NCBI GenBank assembly: GCA_013376735.1
Contig: VINJ01000001.1
Coordinates: 2,294,001-2,358,000, forward strand
DNA length: 64,000 nucleotides
Source of the DNA: a bacterium Scap17
GTDB taxonomy: Bacteria > Pseudomonadota > Gammaproteobacteria > Pseudomonadales > Halomonadaceae
Direction of reading: 5' to 3'
Program-made: the position numbers and the translations under genes
Notes under the pieces: model-generated
Told to the model about the DNA's origin: nothing
The model's input: the letters and a program-made list of their open reading frames with translations, nothing else
Database searches by the model: none
Part shown: positions 1 through 9,078 of the stretch, piece after piece
Layout of the letters: each line of letters starts with the position of its first letter
Numbering within the stretch: position 1 is the first letter of the stretch

Positions 1-1
1 C

Positions 2-1141
2 TTCGTCAAGCTCGCCAAGCCGAACTGGGCGCGCCACGGCGCAGCGCACGAGCTGTTCGACGTCTCGCCGGTATGGTTTGCCATGCGCTCCCTCGGCGCC
101 ATCTTCGCGCTGATGACCTACTTCCAGTGGGGGCCCACTCAAGTGACGGCGGCCTTCACCGGCGGCGTGATGCTCAATGATCTCGCGCCGGTGCTGCTGA
201 CCTTCTTCTTCTTCGCGGCCATTCTGCTGCCACTGCTGGTCGACTTCGGCTTCATGGAATTCATCGGCAGTCTGGTGCGTCGCCCGTTCCGCGCCATCTT
301 CAACCTGCCCGGGCGCAGCGCCATCGATGCCACCGCCTCATGGATGGGGTCCGGCACCGTCGGCGTGCTGATCACCACCCAGCAGTACGAGCAGGGCTTC
401 TACAGCAAACGTGAAGCGGCAGTGATCGCCACCAACTTCTCGGTGGTCTCGATTGCCTTCGCGTTGCTGGTCACCAGCTTCATGAACATCAATCACCTGT
501 TCGTGCCCTTCTATCTGACCGTCGTCATCGCGGGCCTGATCGCCGCCGTCATCGTGCCGCGCCTGCCGCCGCTGTCACGCAAGCGTGATGATTATCATGA
601 GCCAGTCGGCTGTCAGATCAGTGAAGAGAACCAGAGCGACTGTGGCGTGCTGCGCTACTCACTGGGCATGGCCGTCGCGCGCGCCGAGCATGCGCCGGGC
701 CCGCTCAAGCTGGTGAAATCGGCCTGCTTCAATGTGGCGGACATCTTCCTCGGTCTGCTGCCGGTGGTGATCGCCATCGGTACCGTGGCACTGATGCTGG
801 CCGAGTTCACGCCAGTGTTCACCTGGCTCTCCTACCCGATGATTCCGCTGCTGGAACTGCTGCAGATTCCCCACGCGGCAGAGGCAGCCCCGGCGACGCT
901 GGTCGGCTTTGCCGACATGTTCCTGCCGGCGGTGCTGGCCAAGGACATCGACAGCGAACTTACCCGCTTCGTGATCGCCTGCCTGTCGCTGACCCAGTTG
1001 ATCTACATGTCCGAGATCGGCGCCCTGCTGCTCAAGTCGAAGATTCCGCTCAAGCTGTGGGAGCTGGTGGCCATCTTCGTGCTGCGCACGCTGATCACCC
1101 TGCCGATCATCGCCGGTATCGCGCATCTGTTCGTGTTCTGA
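2..1141 (+). CDS. YjiH family membrane protein (nucleoside-recognition/Gate domain), 5' end outside window
   Basis: The reading frame is open from base 2, so the start lies before the window; the ATG at 83 is internal, because the preceding residues continue the same protein. The visible 379 residues are strongly hydrophobic, with about 8 membrane segments and the Gly-rich stretch WMGSGTVGVLITTQQYEQGF typical of YjiH/nucleoside-recognition (Gate) proteins, which are inner-membrane proteins of uncertain substrate. It ends 75 bp before a ThDP decarboxylase gene on the same strand, which would fit transport of a guanidino compound or amino acid, but that is inference only. Family assignment is fairly sure; substrate is unknown. 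Confidence 0.8.
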   Translation, partial: FVKLAKPNWARHGAAHELFDVSPVWFAMRSLGAIFALMTYFQWGPTQVTAAFTGGVMLNDLAPVLLTFFFFAAILLPLLVDFGFMEFIGSLVRRPFRAIFNLPGRSAIDATASWMGSGTVGVLITTQQYEQGFYSKREAAVIATNFSVVSIAFALLVTSFMNINHLFVPFYLTVVIAGLIAAVIVPRLPPLSRKRDDYHEPVGCQISEENQSDCGVLRYSLGMAVARAEHAPGPLKLVKSACFNVADIFLGLLPVVIAIGTVALMLAEFTPVFTWLSYPMIPLLELLQIPHAAEAAPATLVGFADMFLPAVLAKDIDSELTRFVIACLSLTQLIYMSEIGALLLKSKIPLKLWELVAIFVLRTLITLPIIAGIAHLFVF

Positions 1142-1175
1142 GCCAAGCGGGCACTCAACGTGTTTCTCATCTCAT

Positions 1176-1199
1176 ACGGGAGCACCACGGTGCTCCCGT
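1176..1199 (+). terminator. Hairpin between the YjiH gene and the decarboxylase gene
   Basis: Perfect 11-bp inverted repeat (ACGGGAGCACC and its complement) with a 2-nt centre, 18 bp before the decarboxylase start. No T tract follows, so it may be a weak terminator, an attenuator or an mRNA-processing structure rather than a full terminator. Confidence 0.4.
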
Positions 1200-1216
1200 C
1201 ATTGGAATAACCTGCC

Positions 1217-2893
1217 ATGACCTGTGCTGAACTCCTCATCCGACTGCTGCGTGACACCTACGGCGTCGACACCGTCTTCGGTATTCCCGGCGTGCATACC
1301 GTCGAGCTCTACCGTGGCCTGGAGCCGGATGCCGACCCCGCCGCGCGCAGCATTCGCCACGTCACCCCGCGCCATGAACAAGGCGCCGGCTTCATGGCCG
1401 ATGGCTATGCCCGCAGCACCGGCAAGCCCGGTGTGTGCTTCATCATCACCGGCCCGGGGATGACCAACATCACCACCGCGATGGGCCAGGCGCTGGCCGA
1501 CTCCATCCCGATGCTGGTGATCTCCAGCGTCAATCGCACCGACACCCTCGGCCGTGGCCAGGGGCGTCTGCACGAGCTGCCCAGCCAGCAGCAGCTGGTG
1601 TCGGGCGTGGCGCGCTTCAGCCACACCCTGCTCGACCCGGCCGCGCTGCCGGAAGTGCTGGCCCGCGCCTTCGCACTGTTCGAGGGTGCCCGCCCCGGCC
1701 CCGTGCATATCGAGATTCCCATCGACCTGTTCAATGCCGAGATCCCCCCGCCCGCCGGTCGCACCACGTATGATTTCACGCGCCCGCGCATCGGCCGCCT
1801 CGCGCCGGACCCGGCCCTGCTCGCTGAGGCCGTGAGCCTGCTGCAGGGCGCCGAGCGGCCATTGGTGCTGCTGGGCGGTGGCTGTGTCGCCGCGCCCCAA
1901 GCGGCCCGCCAGCTGGTGGAGGCGCTGGATGCCCCCACCGTCACCACCATCAATGCCAAGGGTCTGCTGGGCAGCGCCCACCCGTTGGATCTCGGCGCCA
2001 ATGCCGCGCTGCCTGCGGTACGCGAACTGGCGCGCGACGCCGATGTGGTGCTGGCGATCGGTACCGAGCTTGGCGAGACCGACTACGACGTGGTGTTCGA
2101 TGATGGCTTCGTGATCGGTGGTCAGCTGATCCGCGTCGATATCGACCCCGAACAGCTGGCGCGCAACCAGCAGGCGACGCTCGCCATCGTCGCCGACGCC
2201 GGCCTGGCACTGGAGACCCTTGCCGCGCGTGTTGCTGATGACCTGGGCGAAACCTATGACAAGACGGCTGACGCAAAGGCAGGCAAGACACGCGGCGCGC
2301 AGACCACCGCCGCGACGCTTGAAGCCCTCGCGTTGCCGACCGATCCGGCCTTCGCGCCCTACGTGCCGCTGTTCGACACCCTCCAGCAAGCGCTGCCGGA
2401 GGCGATCTGGGTGGGCGATTCCTGCGCGACCGTCTACGCCGCCAATCATCTGCTCAGCCAGCCGGCGCCACGCCGTTACTTCAATGCCTCCACCGGCTAC
2501 GGCACGCTCGGCTACGGCCTGCCCGCCGCGATGGGCGCGACCCTGGGCCGCCCGGACCTGCCGGTGATCGCGCTGGTCGGCGATGGCGGCATCATGTTCA
2601 CGCTGTCCGAACTCGCCTGCGCAGTGGAAGAACAGCTGCCGGTGGTGATCGTGCTGTGGCACAACCAAGGCTATGAAGAGATCCGCCGCTTCATGGACAA
2701 CGCCGCCGTCACGCGTCTGGGCGTCGACATCAAGGCCCCCGACTTCCAGCTGCTCGCCCAGGGCTTCGGCTGCGCCGCCGTGGCGATCGACTCCCCCAGT
2801 GAGCTGGCGACCGCGATCAGCGAGCGCGACGCAAGCGCCCCGCTGCTGGTGGAAATTGATGCGGCGGCGTGGCAGCGCTCAATCGCCGGCTGA
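1217..2893 (+). CDS. aruI: ThDP-dependent decarboxylase, probable 5-guanidino-2-oxopentanoate (2-ketoarginine) decarboxylase
   Basis: A 558-residue protein of the acetolactate-synthase/pyruvate-oxidase fold. The N-terminal Pyr domain has VFGIPGVHTVELYRG and the catalytic glutamate in RHEQGAGFMADGYAR (about residues 53-69); the C-terminal PP domain has the ThDP/Mg motif starting GDGGIMF and closing at the Asn of HNQGYEEI. Overall it resembles AruI, which decarboxylates 2-ketoarginine to 4-guanidinobutyraldehyde in the arginine transaminase pathway. The aldehyde dehydrogenase immediately downstream would oxidise that product. The transaminase partner (AruH) is not in the window. Class is certain; exact substrate is inferred from resemblance and neighbours, and another 2-oxoacid is possible. 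Confidence 0.8.
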   Translation: MTCAELLIRLLRDTYGVDTVFGIPGVHTVELYRGLEPDADPAARSIRHVTPRHEQGAGFMADGYARSTGKPGVCFIITGPGMTNITTAMGQALADSIPMLVISSVNRTDTLGRGQGRLHELPSQQQLVSGVARFSHTLLDPAALPEVLARAFALFEGARPGPVHIEIPIDLFNAEIPPPAGRTTYDFTRPRIGRLAPDPALLAEAVSLLQGAERPLVLLGGGCVAAPQAARQLVEALDAPTVTTINAKGLLGSAHPLDLGANAALPAVRELARDADVVLAIGTELGETDYDVVFDDGFVIGGQLIRVDIDPEQLARNQQATLAIVADAGLALETLAARVADDLGETYDKTADAKAGKTRGAQTTAATLEALALPTDPAFAPYVPLFDTLQQALPEAIWVGDSCATVYAANHLLSQPAPRRYFNASTGYGTLGYGLPAAMGATLGRPDLPVIALVGDGGIMFTLSELACAVEEQLPVVIVLWHNQGYEEIRRFMDNAAVTRLGVDIKAPDFQLLAQGFGCAAVAIDSPSELATAISERDASAPLLVEIDAAAWQRSIAG

Positions 2894-3002
2894 GTCCGGC
2901 TCGGCGCAGCGCATCATTCTCACGAACAATGCCCGCCTGTGCCCTTGAGGTGGCAGGTGGCATGGAACTCTCATGCCAGAAACTCACATGTCAGGAATGT
3001 CC

Positions 3003-4454
3003 ATGCACAAGCTCGATCATCAGTTCATCAACAACGAGTGGGTCAAGTCCCACGGCGAGCGTCGTCTGGCGGTCACCAATCCCTTCGAGGAGACCGTCAT
3101 CGCCGAGGTGACGGCAGGTGATGCGCGTGATGTACAGGCTGCCGTCGCGGCCGCCGCCGATGCCTTTGAAGACTGGCAGGCGTTGAGTGGCGGCGAGCGT
3201 GCGGTCTATCTGGAGGCCTTCGCCGAGGCGCTGACGTCACGTCGGGAAGCGCTGGTGGAGATGTCGTGTCGCAACAACGGCAAGATTCGCGCCGAGGCCG
3301 AGATCGATCTCGATGATGCCATCGGCTGCTACCGCTATTACGCCGCCCAGGCACGCGCGCTGGATGCGCGTCAGGGCGTGGAAGTCGCGCATGATGTCGA
3401 AGGCTATGCCGCGCACACCTATCACGAACCGGCAGGCGTGGTGGGACTGATCACGCCGTGGAACTTCCCGCTGGTCACCAGCGCCTGGAAGGTCGCGCCG
3501 GCGCTCGCCGCGGGCTGCACCCTCGTGATCAAGCCCTCTGAAGTGACGCCGCTGCCGGAGCAGGTGATGGCCGAAATCGCGCTGGAAGCCGGACTTCCGG
3601 CAGGCGTTTTCAACCTGCTGCACGGCGATGGCGAGGGCATCGGCGCACCGCTGACCCGTCATCCGCGCATCGACAAGATTTCCTTCACCGGCAGCAATGT
3701 GGTCGGCGAGAAGGTCATGCAGGCCGCGGCCGGCGGCACGCGCGGCGTGTCGCTTGAGCTTGGCGGCAAGTCTGCGATCCTCGTGCTCGACGATGCCGAC
3801 GTCGAGGAGGCCGCCGATTGGGTGATGGCGGGCATCTACTTCAATGCCGGTCAGATCTGCTCTGCCACCTCGCGCCTGCTGGTGCACGAGGCCATCGCCG
3901 ATGAGCTGCACACCGCACTGGCCAGCCGCATCGATGCGCTGGTGCTGGGTGACCCGCTGGATGCCGCGACCCAGATGGGCCCGATGACCAGCGCCCGCCA
4001 GCGCGATACCGTGCTCAATTATCTCAACGTGGCGCGCGAGGAAGGCCTGACGGCGCTGCGCGATGGCACCCATCGCAGCCTGCCGAGCAAGGGTTACTTC
4101 GTGGCGCCGACGCTTTTCACCGATGTGCCGGTGACAAGCCGTCTGTGGCGCGAGGAGGTCTTCGGGCCAGTGCTGTGCTCGCGCCGCGTCGCCGATGAGG
4201 CCGAGGCGATCCGCCTCGCCAATGACTGTGATTTCGGGCTGGTGGCCACGGTGGTCAGCGGTGATGCCAGGCGCGCCCAGCAGGTCGGCCGCCGTCTGCG
4301 TGCAGGCGTAGTGTGGTACAACAGCGAGCAGTTGCCGCTGGTACAGGCCAGCTGGGGTGGCTTCAAGCGCAGCGGCATCGGCCGTGAGCTGGGGCCGTGG
4401 GGCCTGGCGGGCTATCTGGAGGTCAAGCACATCATCGGCCCAGTACTTGACTGA
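3003..4454 (+). CDS. NAD(P)-dependent aldehyde dehydrogenase, likely for guanidinobutyraldehyde
   Basis: About 483 residues, full-length for the ALDH superfamily. Visible landmarks are TPWNFPL (cofactor site), FTGSNVVGEK (Rossmann glycine loop), ELGGKSA with the general-base glutamate, and FNAGQICSATSR with the catalytic cysteine. It looks closest to the betaine/aminoaldehyde dehydrogenase branch. The gene lies 109 bp downstream of the AruI-type decarboxylase and probably oxidises its aldehyde product to 4-guanidinobutyrate. In-frame ATGs exist at 2973, 2988, 2997 and 3003; 3003 was preferred because AGGA lies 7 nt before it, giving MHKLDHQF as the N-terminus. Family sure, substrate inferred. 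Confidence 0.85.
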   Translation: MHKLDHQFINNEWVKSHGERRLAVTNPFEETVIAEVTAGDARDVQAAVAAAADAFEDWQALSGGERAVYLEAFAEALTSRREALVEMSCRNNGKIRAEAEIDLDDAIGCYRYYAAQARALDARQGVEVAHDVEGYAAHTYHEPAGVVGLITPWNFPLVTSAWKVAPALAAGCTLVIKPSEVTPLPEQVMAEIALEAGLPAGVFNLLHGDGEGIGAPLTRHPRIDKISFTGSNVVGEKVMQAAAGGTRGVSLELGGKSAILVLDDADVEEAADWVMAGIYFNAGQICSATSRLLVHEAIADELHTALASRIDALVLGDPLDAATQMGPMTSARQRDTVLNYLNVAREEGLTALRDGTHRSLPSKGYFVAPTLFTDVPVTSRLWREEVFGPVLCSRRVADEAEAIRLANDCDFGLVATVVSGDARRAQQVGRRLRAGVVWYNSEQLPLVQASWGGFKRSGIGRELGPWGLAGYLEVKHIIGPVLD

Positions 4455-4502
4455 ACGTATTGACTGAACGTATTGACTGAGCATCTTGTGTGACCAGATG
4501 AC

Positions 4503-4542
4503 AAAACGCCCCGCCTCGGCAATCACCGAGGCGGGGCGTTTT
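4503..4542. terminator. Bidirectional intrinsic terminator
   Basis: Perfect 17-bp stem (AAAACGCCCCGCCTCGG and its complement) with a 6-nt loop, with A and T runs at the two ends. It separates the convergent aldehyde dehydrogenase and SulP genes and can serve both. Confidence 0.9.
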
Positions 4543-4580
4543 CGTTTACGGCTCTTTCTTGAAACCAGCCCCTTCTCCTA

Positions 4581-6407
4581 TCAGCCGACCGCCGCCGTCT
4601 GGCTGATGCCGTCCCGCGCACATGACTGGCCGCAGTGGCTGCCGTGAATGCTCAGCGCCTGCCAGGCATCGAAGGTGCTGAGATAGATGTCGCCACCGAG
4701 ATTCGCTGGCAGCTCCGAACACTTGAGGCGGTCCATCACCGGGCCCTTCACTTCACTCAGATGCAGTTTCACGCCAGCGGCGCTCAGGCGTTCATTGATG
4801 ACTTCCAGGCTTTCCAGCGCCGAGGCATCGATCAGGTTGACCGCCTGACAAGCCAGCACCAGATGCTTGAGCGAGGGGCGTTCGGCCATCAGCGCCAGCA
4901 CGGTGTCTTCCAGATAGCGTGCATTGGCGAAATACAGACTCTCGTCGATGCGCAGAATCGCCAGTTCGGGGTCGGTCTCCACCTCATGGCGCTCGACATT
5001 GCGAAAGTGCTCGCTGCCCGGCACACGCCCGACCAGCGCACTGTGCGGCTGGCTGGTGCGCTTGAGATAGAGCCCCAGCGATACGACGATGCCGACGATG
5101 ATGCCGCTCTCCACCCCATGCGCGAGAGTGATGATCAACGTGACCATCAGCGCCGCACCGTCACCCTTCGAATAGCGGAAGGTGCGTTTGATCGCCGCGA
5201 TATCGATCAGGCTGGTGGTGGCGACGATGATGATCGCCGCCAGCGTCGCGCGCGGCAGCCAGGCCAACCAGTCAGTCAGCCACAGGCTGGCGAGCAGAAT
5301 GCCGATGGCGGTAAAGGCCCCCGCCAAGGGCGTGGCGGCGCCGGCATCGAAGTTGACGACTGAGCGCGACAGCCCGCCCGAGATCGGCATGCCACCGCTG
5401 ACGCCTGCGCCCATGTTGGAGACGCCCAGCGCGATCAGTTCCTTGTCGGGGTCGATGCGCTGACGGCGCCGCGCGGCGAGACTCTGGGCCAGCGCCAGCG
5501 ATTCGACGAAGCCGACCACGCTGATCAAGAGTGCCGAGAGCAGAAGGCCCGACCAGTCATGGCTGACGAAGGACGGCAGGCTGAGGTCGGGCAGCCCGCC
5601 GGGCACGGCACCGATCAGCGCCATGCCGCTCTTGCCCTGCTCAAGAGGACCACTCAGGCCCCAGGCCAGCAGGCTGGAGACGATGACGGCGATGATCGGC
5701 GTGGTCTTGCACAGCATGCCCGCCGCGCTCGCGCGCATCCCGAGGGCCATCAGGATCTGCTTGAGATGTCGGCGTGCCAGAATCAGCCCCGTCAGGCAGC
5801 CCACCCCGATGACGAGTGTCGGCCAGTGCAGCCCTTGCCCGCCTGCCGACAGCGATTCGCCCATCGCGATCAGATTGCCGCCGCTGAGGCTCAGGCCGGT
5901 GATGGGGCCGAGCTGACTGGCGATGATCAGAATGCCCGAGGCGGTCATGAAGCCCGAGATCACCGGGTGGCTGATGAAATTCACCAGCACTCCCAGGCGC
6001 AACAGCCCCATGGCGATCAGCATCGCGCCGGAGAGAAAGGCCAGCAGCAGCGCGGCGGCCAGCATCTCGGGCGTGGAGAGCGCCGCACCACCGGCGCCGC
6101 TCATGCCCGCGATCGCCGAGGCCGTCATCAGCGAGATGATCGCCACCGGCCCCACCGCCAGGGTGCTGCTGGTGCCGAACAGCGCATACAGCACCAGCGG
6201 CAGCATGCTGGCGTAGAGGCCGACCTGCGCCGGCAGCCCCGCCAGCAGCGCATAGGCCAGCGCCTGAGGCACCAGCATGACGCTGACGATCACCGCCGCC
6301 AGCAGGTCACGCCCGAGACTGTGGCGGTCATAGTGGGCAAGCCAACCCGCCAGCGGCAGCCAGCGGGCAAGCGGCGTCCCCTTTGCCTCTCGGACCGGCT
6401 CAGACAT
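4581..6407 (-). CDS. SulP family inorganic anion transporter with STAS domain
   Basis: About 608 residues. The N-terminal two thirds is polytopic membrane (about 10-12 segments, with PQALAYALLAGLPAQVGLYAS typical of sulfate permeases), followed by a cytoplasmic STAS domain whose core includes LVLACQAVNLIDASALESLE. SulP proteins move sulfate, bicarbonate or related anions across the inner membrane. The start used, ATG at 6407, overlaps the stop of the upstream sqr gene by 8 nt, indicating translational coupling; an earlier ATG at 6437 is possible. Being last in a persulfide dioxygenase-SQR-SulP order suggests movement of sulfite, thiosulfate or sulfate produced by sulfide oxidation, which is inference. 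The C-terminus carries an unusual pair of cysteines (HCGQSC). Confidence 0.88.
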   Translation of the reverse strand: MSEPVREAKGTPLARWLPLAGWLAHYDRHSLGRDLLAAVIVSVMLVPQALAYALLAGLPAQVGLYASMLPLVLYALFGTSSTLAVGPVAIISLMTASAIAGMSGAGGAALSTPEMLAAALLLAFLSGAMLIAMGLLRLGVLVNFISHPVISGFMTASGILIIASQLGPITGLSLSGGNLIAMGESLSAGGQGLHWPTLVIGVGCLTGLILARRHLKQILMALGMRASAAGMLCKTTPIIAVIVSSLLAWGLSGPLEQGKSGMALIGAVPGGLPDLSLPSFVSHDWSGLLLSALLISVVGFVESLALAQSLAARRRQRIDPDKELIALGVSNMGAGVSGGMPISGGLSRSVVNFDAGAATPLAGAFTAIGILLASLWLTDWLAWLPRATLAAIIIVATTSLIDIAAIKRTFRYSKGDGAALMVTLIITLAHGVESGIIVGIVVSLGLYLKRTSQPHSALVGRVPGSEHFRNVERHEVETDPELAILRIDESLYFANARYLEDTVLALMAERPSLKHLVLACQAVNLIDASALESLEVINERLSAAGVKLHLSEVKGPVMDRLKCSELPANLGGDIYLSTFDAWQALSIHGSHCGQSCARDGISQTAAVG

Positions 6408-7761
6408 CGCGTGACGCCGGACGCGCCAGCCATTCATGGCCCTTGAGCATCAGGTTCCAGTAGATGAACGGCAGCCCCCGCGCCTTGAGCTGCCAGGCCA
6501 GGCGTGTCGGGCGCGTGCCGTCATTGACCCACTTGGGGAAGGTCGGCTGCAGTTCGCCGCCGTAGCCGAATTCCGCCAACACGATGCGGCCGTTCTCCAC
6601 CGTCAGCGGGCAGGAGCCATAGCCCCGATAGCCTGCGGTGAGCGCGCCACCTGCCAGCGTGGCCAGCAGGTTCTCGACCACTACGGGGGACTGCTTTCGC
6701 ACCGCCGCGGCAGTCTTGGCATTCGATGTGCCACTGACATCGCCCAGCCCGAAGATAACGGGATGGCGCATGTGCTGTAGGGTCTCGGGCTCGAGATCCA
6801 GCCAACCAGCAGCGTTGGCCAGCCCTGACTCGGCGATCAACGCCGGTGCCTTCTGCGGCGGCACCACATGCAGCATGTCGAAGGACTGCTCGACGATCTG
6901 CGGCTCGCCGCCCTCCTCAGCTGCCGGTACCTCAAAGCGTGCCGTCTGCGTCTCGCCATCCACCGCGACCAGGCGCTGTTGGAACCTGACATCGATGCCA
7001 TAGCCCGCGACCGCCTCTTCCAGCGCCGGCACGTAGGCCGGCACGCCGAACATCACGCCGCCGGCGTTATGGAAGCTGACCTCGAGCTGCGACAGCACGT
7101 TCTCACGCTGCCAGTGATCGCAGGCCAGATACATCGCCTTCTGCGGCGCACCGGCGCACTTGATGGGCATCGGCGGCTGGGTGAACAGCGCCTTGCCGCC
7201 CTTGAGGGTCCGCACCAGCTGCCAGGTATAGGGCGCGAGATCATAGCGATAGTTGGAGGTGACGCCATTTTCGCCCAGCGTCTCCTCCAGCCCGTCGATA
7301 GCGCCCCAGTCCAGCTCAAGACCGATGGCGATCACCAGACGCTCGTAGCGCAGGCGATGGCCATTGCCATTGCCAAGCGTGACTTCGTGCGCCTCGGCAT
7401 CGATGGCGGTGGCCGTATCGCGATACCAGTGCACGCCCTTGGGCATCACCGAGTGCATCGGCTTGCGCGTGAATTCCGGCGTGAAGATGCCGCCACCGAC
7501 CATCGTCCAGCCCGGCTGATAGCTGTGCTGCTCAGCGGGTTCGACGATGGCGATGTCCATGCCCGGCTGACGCTTGAGCAGACTGGCCGCCACCGCGATA
7601 CCGCCGGCCCCGCCACCGATGATCACCACCTTGTGGGCGTTGGGTGCCAGGCGGTGATTGGCGGCGCGAGTCGCTTCAGTGGCCGAATCAGCCCCCAGAT
7701 TGTCACAAGGCGTCGTTGCAGAATCCGAAACTGGCGGGGTCTGTGGCGTGCTCTGGCTCAT
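6400..7761 (-). CDS. sqr: Sulfide:quinone oxidoreductase (FAD-dependent, membrane-associated)
   Basis: About 453 residues. The N-terminal FAD-binding motif KVVIIGGGAGGIAVAASLL starts near residue 39. Further SQR landmarks are QPGWTMVGGG, the cysteine region PIKCAGAPQKAMYLACDHW, FGLGDVSGTSNAKTAAAVRK and the C-terminal YRGYGSCPLTVENGRIVLAE. SQR oxidises sulfide to a persulfide or polysulfide and passes electrons to quinone. The upstream neighbour is a persulfide dioxygenase that would consume the product. Start at 7761 was chosen over 7776 because GGGAG sits 8 nt before it. The first 35 residues are a low-complexity Ser/Thr/Ala extension ahead of the FAD domain. Function confident; in vivo role as energy or detoxification is not readable from sequence. 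Confidence 0.88.
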   Translation of the reverse strand: MSQSTPQTPPVSDSATTPCDNLGADSATEATRAANHRLAPNAHKVVIIGGGAGGIAVAASLLKRQPGMDIAIVEPAEQHSYQPGWTMVGGGIFTPEFTRKPMHSVMPKGVHWYRDTATAIDAEAHEVTLGNGNGHRLRYERLVIAIGLELDWGAIDGLEETLGENGVTSNYRYDLAPYTWQLVRTLKGGKALFTQPPMPIKCAGAPQKAMYLACDHWQRENVLSQLEVSFHNAGGVMFGVPAYVPALEEAVAGYGIDVRFQQRLVAVDGETQTARFEVPAAEEGGEPQIVEQSFDMLHVVPPQKAPALIAESGLANAAGWLDLEPETLQHMRHPVIFGLGDVSGTSNAKTAAAVRKQSPVVVENLLATLAGGALTAGYRGYGSCPLTVENGRIVLAEFGYGGELQPTFPKWVNDGTRPTRLAWQLKARGLPFIYWNLMLKGHEWLARPASRDV

Positions 7762-7861
7762 CGATAAGGCTCCCATCGCGGCAATTCGTCCATTTGAGTC
7801 ACAAAATTACGTAAGCAAGTTACATAGGCAAAGCACTTCAGCAAAGCCGACATGGCGGCCA

Positions 7862-8752
7862 TCACAGCTGATCAAACGGCAGATTGAGCGGAATCTTGAG
7901 ATAGGCGCGCCCGTTGTCTTCCGCCGGCGGCAGCTGGCCGGCGCGCATGTTCACCTGCACCGCCGGCAGCATCAGGCGCGGCATGCCAAGCCCGGCGTCA
8001 CGCCTTGAACGCATATCGACGAAGGCCTGCTCATCGATGCCGTCATGCACATGGATGTTGTGCTTGCGCTGCTCACCCACCGATGTCTGGCAGCAGAAAC
8101 CTTCGCGTCCTTCGGCCGAATAATCATGGCACAGGAAGATGCGCGTGCTGTCAGGTAGCGAGAGCACCTTGTGGATCGAGCGATACAGCGTACGCGCATC
8201 GCCGCCGGGGAAATCGCAGCGCGCGGTGCCGTAATCGGGCATGAACAGGGTATCGCCGACGAAGACGGCGTCGCCGATCACGTAGCTCACGCAGGCCGGC
8301 GTATGACCCGGCGTATGCAGCACGCGGCATTCAAGCCCGCCGATCGCCAGGCTGTCGCCCTCTTCCAGCAGGCGATCGAACTGTCGGCCATCGCGCGCGA
8401 AACCCGCCTCGGCGGCAAAGATATCGGCAAAGATGTCCTGCACTTCGCGTATACGCGCCCCGATCGCCAGCTGGCAACCCAGCTTGCCTTTCAGGTAGGC
8501 GGCCGCCGACAGGTGATCGGCGTGAACGTGGGTCTCGAGAATCCATGCCACCTCGAGGGACTCGGCGTCGATATGCGCAAGCAAGGCATCCGCAGAGCGG
8601 GTGCTGGTGTGGCCTGCGGGATAATCAAAGTCGAGCACGGGATCGATGATCGCGCACTGGCGGGACTGCGGGTCGCGCACCAGGTACGTGAAGGTGTTGC
8701 TGTCTTCGTCGAAGAAGCTCTCGACCTGGGGGCGCTGTGTTGAGGTTGCCAT
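7862..8752 (-). CDS. Metallo-beta-lactamase fold persulfide dioxygenase (ETHE1/Blh-like)
   Basis: About 296 residues with the MBL metal site: ETHVHADHLSAA (HxHxDH), RVLHTPGHTPAC, GDTLFMPDYGTARCDF and FLCHDYSAEGRE. The persulfide dioxygenase family, mononuclear Fe(II) enzymes, oxidises glutathione persulfide to sulfite. The open frame continues upstream to 8986, but ATG 8752 has a GGAG ribosome site 8 nt away and begins MATSTQRPQVESFF, the usual family start. The sqr gene lies 100 bp downstream. The order dioxygenase-sqr-SulP gives a complete route from sulfide to sulfite plus an anion exporter or importer. A hydrolase of another thioester is the main alternative. Confidence 0.82.
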   Translation of the reverse strand: MATSTQRPQVESFFDEDSNTFTYLVRDPQSRQCAIIDPVLDFDYPAGHTSTRSADALLAHIDAESLEVAWILETHVHADHLSAAAYLKGKLGCQLAIGARIREVQDIFADIFAAEAGFARDGRQFDRLLEEGDSLAIGGLECRVLHTPGHTPACVSYVIGDAVFVGDTLFMPDYGTARCDFPGGDARTLYRSIHKVLSLPDSTRIFLCHDYSAEGREGFCCQTSVGEQRKHNIHVHDGIDEQAFVDMRSRRDAGLGMPRLMLPAVQVNMRAGQLPPAEDNGRAYLKIPLNLPFDQL

Positions 8753-9078
8753 CTTCCGATCTCCTGCTTCGCTCAAGGATTGATGCCTCAAGCCTACGCC
8801 TGAAGCAGCAGCAACGCAAAAAAAGAATAACGTTAAAACCACAGGGAATAACAATAAGGCTTTTTCAATAACCTGCTGTTCTAGCGAGGGAATTTCTGAG
8901 TCGAAGCCGAGGAAGTGCGGCTGCCGGGGTGGCTCTCCCCCCCAAGGTATAGCGGATGGCGCGCCGCAGGGCAGATAGGCTGACATTGCCAGGTGACACG
9001 ATTCACCTTTACACTCTTGAACAATTAACCTCCGCGAATCGCTGTCTTTCCTTCACGCCTCATTGGATGAGCTACGCC
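8753..9078. promoter_or_regulatory. Divergent promoter region between persulfide dioxygenase and MFS genes
   Basis: A 326-bp region without a convincing gene. It is AT-rich around 8815-8880 (A and T runs, TAACGTTA-like sequence), where the minus-strand sulfide genes are probably initiated, and it holds the inverted repeat at 8991-9008 on the MFS side. No sigma-54 -24/-12 element (GG-N10-GC) that would suggest FisR-type sulfide control was recognised. Confidence 0.5.
8991..9008 (+). promoter_or_regulatory. Inverted repeat AGGTGA-N6-TCACCT, candidate operator
   Basis: Two perfect 6-bp arms separated by CACGAT, about 70 bp before the MFS start. The geometry fits a dimeric helix-turn-helix repressor. 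No regulator gene is adjacent, so the binding protein is unknown. Confidence 0.4.

Noticed and set aside
1199-2668. 489-residue minus-strand frame opposite the decarboxylase
   Set aside because: Antisense shadow of a clear enzyme gene in GC-rich DNA; Gln/Arg/His-rich without domain features.
8753-8986. N-terminal extension of the persulfide dioxygenase
   Set aside because: Covers the AT-rich promoter region; ATG 8752 has GGAG and the usual family start.
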